Shown: positions 1 through 10,792 of the stretch, piece by piece
How the letters are laid out: each line of letters begins with the position of its first letter
Numbering within the stretch: position 1 is the stretch's first letter
NCBI RefSeq assembly: GCF_014633365.1
Contig: NC_068338.1
Coordinates: 9,434,616 to 9,498,615, forward strand
Direction: 5' to 3'
Length of the DNA stretch: 64,000 bases
Source of the DNA: Diospyros lotus
Lineage: Eukaryota > Streptophyta > Magnoliopsida > Ericales > Ebenaceae
Notes under the pieces: model-generated
Database searches by the model: none
Seen by the model: the letters and a program-made list of their open reading frames with translations, nothing else
Told to the model about the DNA's origin: nothing
Made by a program: the position numbers and the translations under genes

Positions 1-1001
1 AATCTGATACCAAAATGAACATCTCAATCAACTGAAATAAAACTCTGAGTCAATAACTGAAACCATAAATTACATCTAAGGGAAAATCCCTAAACTGGAA
101 TATAAAATAAATCTAAACTGATCAAGCACTAACTAATAAACTAACAACTCCCAGACATCTTTGGTCTTGAGCGGCTCCACGTACACACACTACTGGACAC
201 TGCTGCTAGGCCCCACATCTGGTACTCCCCCACTAGGACCTGGAATGGTGAAGAGTACAAGGTGAGCTACAAAGCTCAGCAAGTAATAAACTGGAAAGAA
301 TAACTGAAGCTGAATCGAAGACTATCGATACTGATAAAAATACTTACTGAACTTGTACTGAGAGATATAATAATCACTGGATAGCATTTATAAGATGTAA
401 TGCACATAAGCTGTAAACTAAATGCAGGTATGCAACTTTGGCTCATAGGCCCACATAACTGTAACACATACCTGACTGATCTGAGTCCTGCAAACATAAA
501 AACTGTAAGCACATACTTTGGGTAATATGCCCCTAGCTCCCTGGTCGACATCAGGCGAGAAACTCATAACTGAGATATAATTGAACTGATACTAGTGGGA
601 TCCCCGCGGACAAGCCGCCTGACGCGCATAATGTAATGCTCATATAAATGCTGGTACACGATATGTAGTGCTCCACATAAAGTCATGCTCAATGCTCATA
701 CAAATATGTATGCACATAATCTCACAAAATAATGCTGATTATGTTATAATTAACTGCTAAACATGGTATATGATTTTTATCAACTATATTGAGATTCGAA
801 TATTCTAAAATTTCTGAGTATAGGCATGGCATATTGGATTTTATCATATCTTGGCATAAAAATTCAATATTTGAATAATTGAATATTTATATTAAATTTA
901 AGACTTGAATCAAGAATTTATTGGAAGCCATTCGGATGCCATTTGATACTATTTGGATGATTGAGGAAACAAAAGGAAGCAATTTGAATGAAAAAGCAGC
1001 C

Positions 1002-1532
1002 CATTCGAATGAAAAAAACGGATTTCAGCAAGCTCATTCGAATGGCAGAAAACTCATTCGAATGACAGAGACTCATTCGAATGACAGAAGGCTCATTCGA
1101 ATGATAGATGATATTCAAAGGCTATTCGGATCTGATCAGGGACTCATTCGAATGACTCACAAATTCATTCGAATGAATTTTGAAAATTTCCAACTTTTGA
1201 ACTGGCAAAAAGCGACTCATTCGAATGCAACAGTAACTTTATTCGAATCAATTTATGGATCATTCGAATGACAAGAAGGCTCATTCGAATGCTAGACTAT
1301 GCAAAGCAACAGCTTACTCGCATCTTCAAGGACTCATTCGAATGACAAGGAAGCTTATTCGAATGACAAACCAAAAACACAAACGAATGATATGATAACA
1401 CATGACTCATTCGAATGACAAGGGACTCATTCGAATGACTGATACATTATAAGCGAAAAACTTACGATAGCACTGAAAACTCATTCGGATACCACTGAAC
1501 TCATTCGAATGACAAAGAGGCTCATTCGAATG
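1002..1532. repeat. Array of 15 perfect CATTCGAATG palindromes in G1 3' LTR
   Basis: I count 15 exact copies of the 10-bp palindrome CATTCGAATG, usually in the context ACTCATTCGAATGACA. Spacing is irregular, about 20 to 70 bp, and several one-base variants (CATTCGGAT, TATTCGAAT) lie between them. On the element's own strand the array is downstream of the TATA-like box, so it should be in the transcribed leader. Function unknown; it is not a CRISPR array, because spacing and intervening sequence are irregular and similar to one another. Confidence 0.9.
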
Positions 1533-2156
1533 ACTGGAAACTTATACAAAATGAAGCTTACGATAACAGAGACCATATCTTGAATCAAAACTTAGCATCA
1601 CTACACCATTCCAAAAGAAATCTTGGGAGAACAATCCCAATTGATATAAAATAATATCAAGATGTATTAAATCAACCGCTTATGAAAGAAAACGCTGAAA
1701 AGAATTGTGCATGGCTTATCATATCTCACTGGACATGGATATATCGCATGAATCTATATACATATTCTTGAACATACCATCTGATTAAACTAGAAGCCCA
1801 AATCAATTAGTCATGGTATTCTGAGATCACTACTAATATGATTTGAAGATCATATTTAAAAGATTCACTAGAAAGAATCCCACATAACTTCCTCATGCAC
1901 TCACTGTTCTACGTATACATATATATATATATATTGCAACTGATATAAATCTGAGAACTCAATGGAACTCTGGAATCAACTGAGGACAAACTGTTATGAA
2001 TCTGTAATGAAAGGAATTACAGATAGGATACTTGCCTTATGCTAACTCTGATCAGATCAACGATTGCAACGAAAATCTTCCTAAGCAAAGACTTGAACCC
2101 ACTGTTGGCTCATGCTCTCTGTTCTTGTGGCGTGAAGAACATATGGCTTATGAAAC

Positions 2157-2165
2157 TATATATAC
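2157..2165 (-). promoter_or_regulatory. TATA-like box in G1 3' LTR
   Basis: Reads GTATATATA on the minus strand, about 340 bp from the LTR start, and is also present in the partner LTR at 9555-9563. The position is reasonable for a U3 promoter. Assigned from sequence and position only. Confidence 0.5.
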
Positions 2166-2501
2166 ACTGATCTAAGAAGCCCTAACGCCATAACTCATTC
2201 TCCTATTATAACTAGGAGTCTTCTAACCCAATCGTCTCACGGATGGATTCTTCAATCCCTTAATCACAATAATTCTATTTACTAATTAAATACTAACATC
2301 AAATCCTTAAATGACCCTCAAGTCCTTGCATTTAATTTCTCATAAATAAAAAGAATTAATGCTATTTAAAAGTTATTTTCTCAACTAAAAATATTCTAAA
2401 TTTCCACATTAAAATTAAATGGAAAATTCTCTTAATTAAAATACCTCGTGAAATGAAAAAAAATTCTAAATCAATACTAGGCCCTCTAACGGGTCGTGAT
2501 A

Positions 2502-2516
2502 ATTTCTCCCCTCCTT
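2502..2516 (-). other. G1 polypurine tract
   Basis: On the minus strand AAGGAGGGGAGAAAT runs directly into the 3' LTR start. A purine run at this place primes plus-strand DNA synthesis in LTR retrotransposons. The upstream context (chromodomain end, stop, short non-coding stretch) is typical of chromoviruses. Confidence 0.85.
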
Positions 2517-2548
2517 AAAAGAATTTGGTCCTCCAAATTCCTAATTGG

Positions 2549-3364
2549 TTACTCGAACAATGAGGGGTAAAGACCCCTCGTCTCTTCTTCTAGCTCCCAT
2601 GTTGCCTCTTCTGCCGAGTGACGCTGCCATTGCACTTTCACAAAAGGGATTGATCGATTCCTCAAAGTTTTCTCTTTACGCTCTAGAAAACTGATAGGCA
2701 TCTCTTCAAAAGATACGTCTTCTTTAAATTCAAGAGTCTGAAAATCGATCACATGCTGAGGATCTGGCACATACTTCCTCAACATCGAAACATGGAACAC
2801 ATTGTGGACATGGGACAACTGAGGTGGCAAAGCTAACTCATATGCCAAAGTCCCTATCCATCTCAAAATCTCAAATGGACCAACGTAACGGGTACTAAGC
2901 TTCCCTGTTACGCCATATCTTCGCACACCTTTAATAGGCATGACTCTCAACCAAACATGGTCACCTACCTCAAACTCGAGGTCTCGCTGTCGCTTGTCTG
3001 CATAGCTCTTCTGTCTGTCTTGTGCTATTTTCATTATTGCTTTGATCACTCGGATCTTTTCTGTCGTCTGTTCCACAATTTCAGGACCCAATAAAGTCCT
3101 ATCTCCAATCTCTTCCCAACATATCGGCGATCGACATGGTCGCCCATACAAAGCCTCATATGGTGACATTCCAATACTTGAATGGAAACTATTATTGTAG
3201 GCAAACTCCACCAAAGGTAGATGCTCAACCCAACTACCTTGGAAATCTAGAACGCAAGCTCTCAACATGTCCTCGAGAGTCCTAATAGTCCTCTCTGACT
3301 GGCCATCTGTCTGCGGATGAAATGTCGTGCTGAACTTCAACTGAGATCCCAATGCCTCATGCAA
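2549..3364 (-). pseudogene. pol: G1 integrase C-terminal half with chromodomain
   Basis: 271 codons in the same frame as the rest of pol. They begin just after a nonsense codon at 3398-3400. The start carries the third catalytic region of the integrase core ([17 protein letters not shown]). Next comes the GPF/GPY-like module ([11 protein letters not shown], and the AYELALPP and [14 protein letters not shown] regions). The end is a chromodomain core ([20 protein letters not shown]). In chromoviruses this domain directs integration to chromatin carrying particular marks, usually heterochromatin. The stop after SLFE is the natural end of the polyprotein. As a separate unit it has no start of its own, so it is a fragment of pol. 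Confidence 0.92.
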
Positions 3365-3397
3365 AGCTCCCCAAAAATGAGAAGTAAAACGAGGATC

Positions 3398-4501
3398 TCA
3401 ATCTGATACAATGCTGGATGGGACACCGTGTAACTTCATGATCTCCTCAATGTAAATTCTGGCAAATCTTTTTAATGGATAAGTCTTCTTAATAGGAATA
3501 AAATGGGCTGATTTAGTTAAACGATCAACAATCACCCATATAGCATCGTAGCCTCTAGTAGTCCTGGGTAAACCCATCACAAAATCCATAGCAATATTAT
3601 CCCATTTCCACTCCGGAATAGGTAATGGAAGTAATAAACCTGCGGGTTTCTGATGTTCCGCTTTAACTTGTTGGCATACTAAACATTGTGAAATATATCT
3701 GGCTACATCTTTCTTCATACCACTCCACCAATACTGTCGCTTAAGGTCGTGGTACACCTTCGTAACACCTGGATGAATAGTGTAACGACTCTTGTGTGCT
3801 TCATTCAAAATCTCTTGCTTAAGATTTCCACCATCGGGTATACAAATACGTTCCTGAAATAAAAGTATACCATCACTCCGTAGAGTATATCCCAAAGGAG
3901 AAAATTTCTCGATATTTACTAAAATTTGTGCTAACTTCACATCTTTCGATTGTTGTGTCTTGAGCAATTCAAATAACTTGGGTTGTACTCTCATATAAGC
4001 ACAACTCACAACTGGTTTATCTTCTGGGGTTGAAATAGATAAAACACTCAACTGCTCTAATAACCTCCATTCTTGAACCATTATCGTAGCCATAGAAGCT
4101 CCTCGTCGACTCAAAGCATCGGCTACTACATTAGCCTTTCCTGGATGGTATAGAATCTCACAGTCGAAGTCTTTAAATAACTCGACCCATCGTCTCTGCC
4201 TCATGTTCAATTCCTTCTGGGATAAAAGATAATGTAGGCTCTTATGATCTGTATAAATTTTAACTTTCTTACCATATAAATAGTGTCGCCATATCTTCAA
4301 TGCAAATACTACCGCTGCCAACTCCAAATCATGAGTAGGGTAGTTCACTTCGTGTTTCTTCAATTGTCTGGATGCATAAGCATTAACTCGACCTTCTTGC
4401 ATTAATACGCAACCCAAACCTGAATGGGATGCATCGTTGTAGATGGAGTATTTCTCTCCACTTATTGGAATGGCTAAAACTGGTGCAGTAGTTAACTTCA
4501 T
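3398..4501 (-). pseudogene. pol: G1 RNase H and integrase N-terminal half
   Basis: Ty3-type RNase H is shown by [15 protein letters not shown], then [20 protein letters not shown] and [10 protein letters not shown]. The connection [10 protein letters not shown] leads into integrase. A zinc-binding HHCC region follows ([17 protein letters not shown], then CLVCQQVK). The core begins with [13 protein letters not shown] and [13 protein letters not shown]. The segment ends at a TGA exactly where DRDPRF would be expected after IVSD, so a CGA arginine codon appears to have become TGA. The catalytic Asp residues in the visible part are present. It lies in frame with RT upstream and with the integrase end downstream. 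Confidence 0.92.
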
Positions 4502-4609
4502 CTTTAGTTCTTAGAAGGCACGTTCACACGCGTCATTCCATTCAAACTTTTCTCCTTTTCTTGTTAGCTTAGTCATAGGGGAAGATAAACGAGCAAACCC
4601 CTCAATGAA
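4502..4609 (-). pseudogene. pol: G1 RT/RNase H connector interrupted by two stops
   Basis: This stretch continues the pol frame between RT (ending AGYYR) and RNase H but holds two in-frame stops. One is TGA at 4610-4612, just after the tyrosine-rich thumb motif, and one is TAA near 4514-4516. Both fit single C-to-T changes from CGA and CAA. The encoded connector resembles that of other gypsy elements. No frameshift is needed here, because 2549, 3398, 4610, 5591 and 6137 all share one frame. Confidence 0.8.
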
Positions 4610-5560
4610 TCACCTATAATAGCCTGCAAGACCCAGAAAACTACGTATCTCTGTCACAGTCGTTGGCCTCGGCCAATCCACAACTGCTTTAGTCTTATCT
4701 GGATCCACTGAAATACCATCTCCAGAAACGACATGGCCTAGAAACCCAATCTGAGTAAGCCAGAACTCACACTTGTTGAACTTGGCGTACAGTTGCTCTT
4801 CTTTGAGTCTCTGTAATACTAGAGTAAGATGCTCTGTATGCTCCTCCACATTAGGTGAGTAGACTAGGATATCGTCGATGAAGACAATAATGAATCGATC
4901 TAGGTACTCATGTAGAACTCGATTCATCAAATCCATGAAAACAGCTGGGGCGTTAGTCAACCCAAATGGCATCACTACAAACTCGTAGTGTCCATAGCGA
5001 GTCCTGAAAGCAGTCTTTTGAATATCATCATCTCTAACTCGCACCTGATGGTATCCCGATCTCAAATCTATCTTCGAGAATACCTTAGCTCCTCGTAATT
5101 GACCTAGCAAGTCATCCACTCGAGATAAGGGATACTTATTCTTCACTGTCACCTGGTTCAATTGACGATAGTCAATACATAATCTCAAAGATCCATCTTT
5201 CGTCCTCACGAACAATACTGGTGCACCCCACGGGGATGAACTGGGTCGGATAAAACCCTTCTCTATTAATTCTTCTAATTGGGCCTTCAACTCTTTTAGC
5301 TCATTAGGTGCCATATGATATGGAGCCTTAGAGATAGGTTGTGTACCAGGTAATAACTCAATAGTAAACTCTGACCCTTTCCGAGGAGGTAATCCTGGTA
5401 ACTCATCAGGGAAAACTTCTTGGAAATCTCGTACTACTGGTACCTCAGGTAAATTCTTCTTGCTTCCTTCGTCAGTGGTTACAAAGGCTAGATAAGCCTC
5501 GCATCCATCACGCATTAGCTTTTCAACTTTCATCACCGAGATCATAGGAATCGTAGACAT
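4610..5560 (-). pseudogene. pol: G1 reverse transcriptase
   Basis: 316 codons cover the Ty3/gypsy RT palm and fingers. Visible are [20 protein letters not shown], the [20 protein letters not shown] helix, [45 protein letters not shown] and [17 protein letters not shown]. The catalytic box is FIDDILVYS, and the region ends [11 protein letters not shown] and [13 protein letters not shown]. The catalytic aspartates are intact. The apparent start at MSTIPM is only the first Met after a nonsense codon at 5591-5593, not a real start, because the frame reads straight on from protease. The enzyme is therefore broken only by stops on either side. Confidence 0.95.
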
Positions 5561-5590
5561 AGGCTTGACTCCTCTATAAATAAGAATCGG

Positions 5591-5948
5591 TTATTGAGGT
5601 AGTTTAAAATCAATAATCTTTCGCCGACAATCGACTCTTGCATAATGTCGTGATAGCCAATCCATGCCAAGGATCAAATCAAAATCCTTAACATGGAGAA
5701 TTACCAAATCTCCCAATAGCTTATTATCATGGACCTCGATCTCACAATTCTCAAACACTTCTCTAGCTATCATAATCTTATCTCCCGGCGTAGACACAAT
5801 CAAGTGGTATGACAAAGAAATCCGGGAATGGGGAACATAACATACTATGCGCAGTGCAACAAAAGAATGTGTAGAACTAGTATCAAATAATGCACGCACA
5901 TCATGACCATATAGGGATAGAATACCTTGGATAGTCCCGTCGCCCTAC
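5591..5948 (-). pseudogene. pol: G1 aspartic protease
   Basis: The pepsin-like retroviral protease region shows the ALFDTSSTHSFVA active-site strand. The usual D-[ST]-G is replaced here by D-T-S, which would be expected to damage activity. The flap and hydrophobic core follow, with DLVILHVKDFDLILGMDWL and the RKIIDF stretch near the end. An in-frame TAG at about 5946-5948 separates it from the gag tail and a TAA at 5591-5593 separates it from RT. Both fit changes from CAG and CAA. Spacing and frame agree with a single gag-pol polyprotein. Confidence 0.87.
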
Positions 5949-6916
5949 TTTGCCTCAGCTGTGGTAAGGGCATAAACTCTACCCTGCACCTGTCTATCTG
6001 CGGGCGGTGGATGCTGAGCTACTGGTAGTACTGATATAGGTGCCGCTCCTGGCCCTTTAACTGCTAGTGGTCTCTGATTAGCCTGCTGACCTCTATTTTG
6101 GGGCGGTTGAGTACACCGATTGGCTATGTGTCCTTTTTATCCACACTTGAAACAAGTGACCTCTGGTGCGGGGAGTGCTGCTTGATTCCTCGGGCAATCT
6201 TTCTTTCTATGCCCCTCTTGTCCACACTTGAAACAAACATTCTTCCCAGCTAGGCACGGTCCTCCGTGCTTCCTTCCGCCCTGACCACACTGTGGATTAT
6301 TCTCTGCCTTATTTCCTTGTCCGGCTGTCCACTTCCTCTTCTTATTATTATTGGATAAACCCTGAGATGTACCTGTGCCCTTCTTGGCTACTTGTGTTGC
6401 TCTCCATTCATTACGATCTCGCTCGATAGCATATGCTCGCTGGACCACCGTGGCATAATCCACGCTCAGAGCTCCTCCAAACGCATGTCGGATATCTGCA
6501 CGCAATCCTCTCTGGAATTTGGCGGCTTTCTTTGCTTCATTGGACACCAACTCCGGAGCATATCGAGACAAGGCTGTAAACTCTGCCTCGTATTGAGCCA
6601 CTGTTTTAGTACCTTGCACTAACTCAACGAACTCATAGACTTTTTGCAACTTGACCCATGCTTGGCAATAAGCATCGTTGAACACTTGTTGAAACTCAAC
6701 CCATGTGGGCTCTCGATCACCAAACCTCTGGCAGGCAGTCTCCCACCATCTCTCGGCATCGCCTCTGAACATGAACGTGCTAAGTCGAACTCGTCGGTCG
6801 TCCGCACAACCAATAGATCGGAGATGCTTCTCTATTGATAGCATCCAATTCTCCGCTGTTGCTGCATCTCTACCTCCATGAAATGTTGGTGGTCGGAACG
6901 CCATGAAGTTCTTCAA
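5949..6916 (-). pseudogene. gag: G1 gag: capsid and nucleocapsid
   Basis: The retrotransposon-gag capsid domain is clear: FRPPTFHGGRDAATAENWML, RSIGCADDRRVRLSTFMFRG, then the W-rich AERWWETACQRFGDREPTWV and the YEFVELVQG and EAEFTALSRYAPELV helices. A basic linker leads to a CCHC zinc knuckle (CFKCGQEGHRKKDC). A second knuckle (CFKCG, stop, KGHIANRC) is cut by TAA at 6137-6139. The frame continues through a proline-rich tail into protease. The first residues come from a non-ATG codon because the true N-terminus lies upstream in another frame (6964-7200). Confidence 0.92.
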
Positions 6917-6963
6917 TAATTGACTCCCAGTGTCTGCTGCTACAATTGGAGTTGTTGGGGCGA

Positions 6964-7200
6964 CTAGCGGTTCACCTCCACTGCCTCCTGCTTCTTGGTG
7001 TACTTGGATTGCCTCACCTGATTCGTCACTAGGGTATCAACTACCCTCATCAAACCTGCCAACATGCCTCGCATCTCGGCCATACCCTGTCGTAAGTTAC
7101 TACCAGAATCCCCTGGTGAGCCTGGTGTGGGAACTGGAACCTTGCCTGGCATAGAGCTAGCCTGGCTGCGAGTACGGGGTCGTCCTCTTTGATTACTCAT
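6964..7200 (-). pseudogene. gag: G1 gag N-terminus, frameshifted
   Basis: This begins with ATG at 7198-7200, 122 bp after the primer site, and encodes a basic start (MSNQRGRPRTRSQ) followed by a Pro/Gly-rich stretch. It is in a different frame from the capsid segment. In the other frame the DNA between about 7015 and 6917 reads continuously into the capsid start, so a one-base indel lies near 7015-7020. The stop at 6964-6966 is a result of that shift. The start is chosen as the first ATG after the leader with the basic composition common at the N-terminus of this gag family. Confidence 0.75.
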
Positions 7201-7321
7201 TTTCCTGCATCACCACTTAGTGTTAGAATACTGTAAATTGGGCTAACGTATCTAACTGACGGACACAAGTCCTAACTCTACCCAACATCCTATGTGTGTA
7301 CTGGAGACTCCTCAAAACACT

Positions 7322-7333
7322 GCTTTGATACCA
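7322..7333 (-). other. G1 primer binding site (initiator Met tRNA type)
   Basis: TGGTATCAAAGC on the minus strand lies four bases after the 5' LTR end. It matches the plant initiator Met tRNA primer site TGGTATCAGAGC with one change. It marks the start of minus-strand DNA synthesis and fixes the orientation of G1. Confidence 0.85.
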
Positions 7334-8450
7334 ATACTGTAACACCCCCTCTCCTAGAACTGCCCGAGAAGAGGTGCTACTGGAGATAATAAAATAAACT
7401 GACTGATAAATTGAAATCTGATACCAAAATGAACATCTCAATCAACTGAAATAAAACTCTGAGTCAATAACTGAAAACCATAAATTACATCTAAGGGAAA
7501 ATCCCTAAACTGGAATATAAAATAAATCTAAACTGATCAAGCACTAACTAATAAACTAACAACTCCCAGACATCTTTGGTCTTGAGCGGCTCCATGTACA
7601 CACACTACTGGACACTGCTGCTAGGCCCCATATCTAGTACTCCCCCACTAGGACCTGGAATGGTGAAGAGTACAAGGTGAGCTACAAAGCTCAGGAAGTA
7701 ATAAATTGGAAAGAATAACTGAAGCTGAATCGAATAATATCAATACTGATAAAAATACTTACTGAACTTGTACTGAGAGATATAATAATCACTGGATAGC
7801 ATTTATAAGATGTAATGCACATAAGCTGTAAACTAAATGCAGGTATGTAACTTTAGCTCATAGGCCCACATAACTGTAACACATACCTGACTGATTTGAG
7901 TCCTGCAAATATAAAAACTGTAAGCACATACTTTGGGCAATATGCCCCTAGCTCCCTGGTCGACATCAGGCGAGCAACTCATAACTGAGATATAATTGAA
8001 CTGATACTAGTGGCATCCCCACGGACAAGCCGCCTGACGCGCATAATGCAATACTCATATAAATGCTGGCACACGATATGTAGTGCTCCACATAAAGTCA
8101 TGCTCAATGCTCATACAAATATGTATGCACATAATCTCACAAAATAATGCTGATTATGTCATAATTAACTGCTAAACATGGTATATGATTTTGATCAACT
8201 ATATTGAGATTCGAATATTCTGAAATTTTTGAGTATACGCATGGCATATTGGATTTTATCATATCTTGGCATAAAAATTCAATATTTGAATAATTGAATA
8301 TTTATATTAAATTTAAGACTTGAATCAAGAATTTATTGGAAGCCATTCGGATGCCATTTGATACTATTTGGATGATTGAGGAAACAAAAGGAAGCAATTT
8401 GAATGAAAAAGCAGCCCATTCAAATAAAAAAAAATGGATTTCAGCAAGCT

Positions 8451-8928
8451 CATTCGAATGGCAGAAAACTCATTCGAATGACAAAGACTCATTCGAATGA
8501 TAGATGATATTCAAAGGCTATTCGGATTTGATCAGGGACTCATTCGAATAACTCACAAATTCATTCGAATGAATTTTGAAAATTTCCAACTTTTGAACTG
8601 GCAAAAAGCGACTCATTCGAATGCAACAGTAACTTTATTTGAATCAATTTATGAATCATTCGAATGAAAAGAAGGTTCATTCGAATGCTAGACTATGCAA
8701 AGCAACAGCTTACTCGCATCTTCAAGGACTCATTCGAATGACAAGGAAGCTCATTTGAATGACAAACCAAAAACACATACGAATGATATGATAACACATG
8801 ACTCATTCGAATGACAAGGGACTCATTCGAATGATTGATACATTATAAGGGATAAACTTACGATAGCACTAAAAACTCATTCGGATACCACTAAACTCAT
8901 TCGAATGACAAAGAGGCTCATTCGAATG
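8451..8928. repeat. CATTCGAATG array in G1 5' LTR
   Basis: Twelve exact CATTCGAATG copies are counted, against 15 in the partner LTR. Units that are exact in the partner appear here as CATTCAAATA (8417-8426), CATTCGAATA and CATTTGAATG. These look like CpG or other C-to-T/G-to-A decay. One unit near 8490 is missing, as expected from slippage or recombination between repeats. The array lies 0.6-1.1 kb downstream of the TATA-like box on the element's strand. Confidence 0.9.
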
Positions 8929-9554
8929 ATTGGAAACTTATACAAAACGAAGCTTACGATAACAGAGACCATATCTTGAATCAAAACTTAGCATCACTAC
9001 ACCATTCCAAAAGAAATCTTGGGAGAACAATCCCAATTGATATAAAATAATATCAAGATGTATTAAATCAACCGCTTATGAAAGAAAATGCTGAAAAGAA
9101 TTGTGCATGGCTTATCATATCTCACTGGACATGGATATATCGCATGAATCTATATACATATTCTTGAACATACCATCTGATTAAACTAGGAGCCAAAATC
9201 AATTAGTCTTGGTATTCTGAGATCATTGCTAATATGATTTGAAGATCATATTTAAAAGATTCACTAGAAAGAATCCCACATAACTTCCTCATGCACTCAC
9301 TGTTCTACGTATACATATATATATATATATATTGCAACTGATATAAATCTGAGAACTCAATGGAACGCTGGAATCAACTGAGGATAAACTGTTATGAATC
9401 TGTAATGAAAGGAATTACAGATAGGATACTTGCCTTATGCTAACTCTGATCGGATCAACGATTGCAACGAAAATCTTCCTAAGCAAAGACTTGAACCCAC
9501 TATTGGCTCCTGCTCTCTGTTCTTGTGGCGTGAAGAACATATGGCTTATGAAAC

Positions 9555-9563
9555 TATATATAC
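9555..9563 (-). promoter_or_regulatory. TATA-like box in G1 5' LTR
   Basis: GTATATATA on the minus strand, 337-345 bp from the LTR start. It is the best promoter candidate for G1 transcription, but no initiation site can be proven from sequence. Confidence 0.5.
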
Positions 9564-9899
9564 ACTGATCTAAGAAGCCCTAACGCCATAACTCATTCTC
9601 CTATTATAACTAGGAGTCTTCTAACCCAATCGTCTCACGGATGGATTCTTCAATCCCTTAATCACAATAATTCTATTTACTAATTAAATACTAACATCAA
9701 ATCCTTAAATGACCCTCAAGTCCTTGCATTTAATTTCTCATAAATAAAAAGAATTAATGCTATTTAAAAGCTATTTTCTCAACTAAAAATATTCTAAATT
9801 GCCACATTAAAATTAAATGGAAAATTCTCTTAATTAAAATACCTCGTGAAATGAAAAAAAATTCTAAATCAATACTAGGCCCTCTAACAGGTCGTTACA

Positions 9900-10792
9900 A
9901 GTTCAACTTCATATGAACCTATTAAGGCTCCTCGATTATCGTGTACTATAGTCCTTCCACTTACTAGCATCCCAATCAAGTGAGAGCCATGGACTGATTA
10001 AACTCATAAAACTCGATAAATGGTCTGATCTTACAAGGTGTGATCCATATAGCATGTCGGATCCCACCCGACTTTGGAACAATTTCCAATCTCATGCTCA
10101 CCTTGGCTAGGGGATTTCCAATCACTACCGACACAAACTATGCATGATGTATGCCTCCATCCAATGGAGATCAATGGATCCTATCAATGAACATTTGTCT
10201 CCATACACCACTATACAAAGACCACACAGAGAGCATCCCCACCGCTTACACCAGATGGTTTCGTTCAATGGTAAATCCCTAACACTAGTACACAAGACAT
10301 TATGTCACCTCTGATTCAAGGGCCAAATACGCAATTGAGAGTCATTAATAGATTATTAATCCTCAAGCCATGTGATATGTCATAGCTGTCACATTCAATG
10401 GATGTTTTACCAATACCCACCCGCATGTCTACTATATGCATCCCATGCAATGTGGTGTGTGACTCCCTATCCCATTCCCATTAGTATCCCATGATAACAA
10501 TGGTAGTAGCCCATGTGTCAATCTGCTAATTGACAAATCATAATCCCCTTCTGATAAGTCTAAGGATAGGGAATACCTTTAAGAAATCATGAACTAGAGA
10601 TCCACGTCACACAATCTCAACACCTTGAGAGTAGGAACTCTACTAAGAAATCTAGGGACTTATTTATAAAGATGAGATGGAGAGATATGAATGAAGATAT
10701 GACCTTTTATTAAAATCAAGAATACATCAAAAGTGTCACTCACTTACATCTCATGAAGTATAAATCTAGCATTTAGGGCACTATCACTAACA
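9900..10792 (-). repeat. Copia-type LTR fragment (host of G1)
   Basis: On the minus strand this starts TGTTAGTGATAGTGCCCTAAATGC at 10792, the same kind of terminus as the LTRs at 15875, 39192, 41642 and 48852. It then follows the sequence of 14985-15875 closely enough to be aligned by eye (for example the AGTGAACCTATTA region). It stops at 9899 where G1 begins. The remainder should lie left of the window. No coding sequence is seen. Confidence 0.75.

Larger units (their letters stand above)
1..2501 (-). repeat. G1 3' LTR (outer end off window)
   Basis: Base 1 aligns to base 7415 of the right-hand LTR, and the two copies stay nearly identical to the polypurine tract. The inner terminus reads TATCACGACC on the minus strand against TGTAACGACC in the other LTR, so two terminal bases have mutated. 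The LTR contains the CATTCGAATG array at 1002-1532 and a TATA-like stretch at 2157-2165. This copy has at least one more array unit than its partner. Confidence 0.93.
1..9899 (-). mobile_element. G1: Ty3/gypsy chromovirus (Tekay-like), left end cut by window
   Basis: Two long direct repeats (1-2501 and 7338-9899) flank a 4.8-kb internal region. On the minus strand this holds, in order, an initiator-Met-type primer site, gag, protease, reverse transcriptase, RNase H, integrase and a C-terminal chromodomain, then a polypurine tract. The order PR-RT-RH-IN defines Ty3/gypsy, and the chromodomain places it among the chromoviruses. The long LTRs and the chromodomain type suggest the Tekay/Del lineage (inference). 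The outer LTR ends are TGTAAC and GTTACA. About 77 bp of the left LTR lie outside the window, so only one flank of the target duplication (AGTTC, 9900-9904) is visible. Coding is broken by nonsense changes and one frameshift. Confidence 0.93.
7338..9899 (-). repeat. G1 5' LTR
   Basis: Complete 2562-bp LTR with TGTAAC/GTTACA ends. It is nearly identical to 1-2501, differing mostly by transitions and one lost array unit (after about 8500). The high identity suggests a comparatively recent insertion, although coding is already broken. The right flank AGTTC (9900-9904) should match bases just left of the outer LTR end beyond the window. Confidence 0.95.

Noticed and set aside
1021..1080. Heat-shock elements within the CATTCGAATG array
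   Set aside because: Heat-shock elements need GAA and TTC blocks separated by two bases (TTCnnGAA). Here TTC and GAA are adjacent, so the match is not valid.
921..1271. 116-codon plus-strand frame with repeated HSN and IRM words
   Set aside because: The repeats come from translating the CATTCGAATG array. There is no ATG context, no partner frame conserved in the other LTR, and it is antisense to G1.
1002..1532. CRISPR-like repeat array
   Set aside because: Repeat is only 10 bp, spacing is irregular, intervening sequence is repetitive, and the context is a plant LTR.
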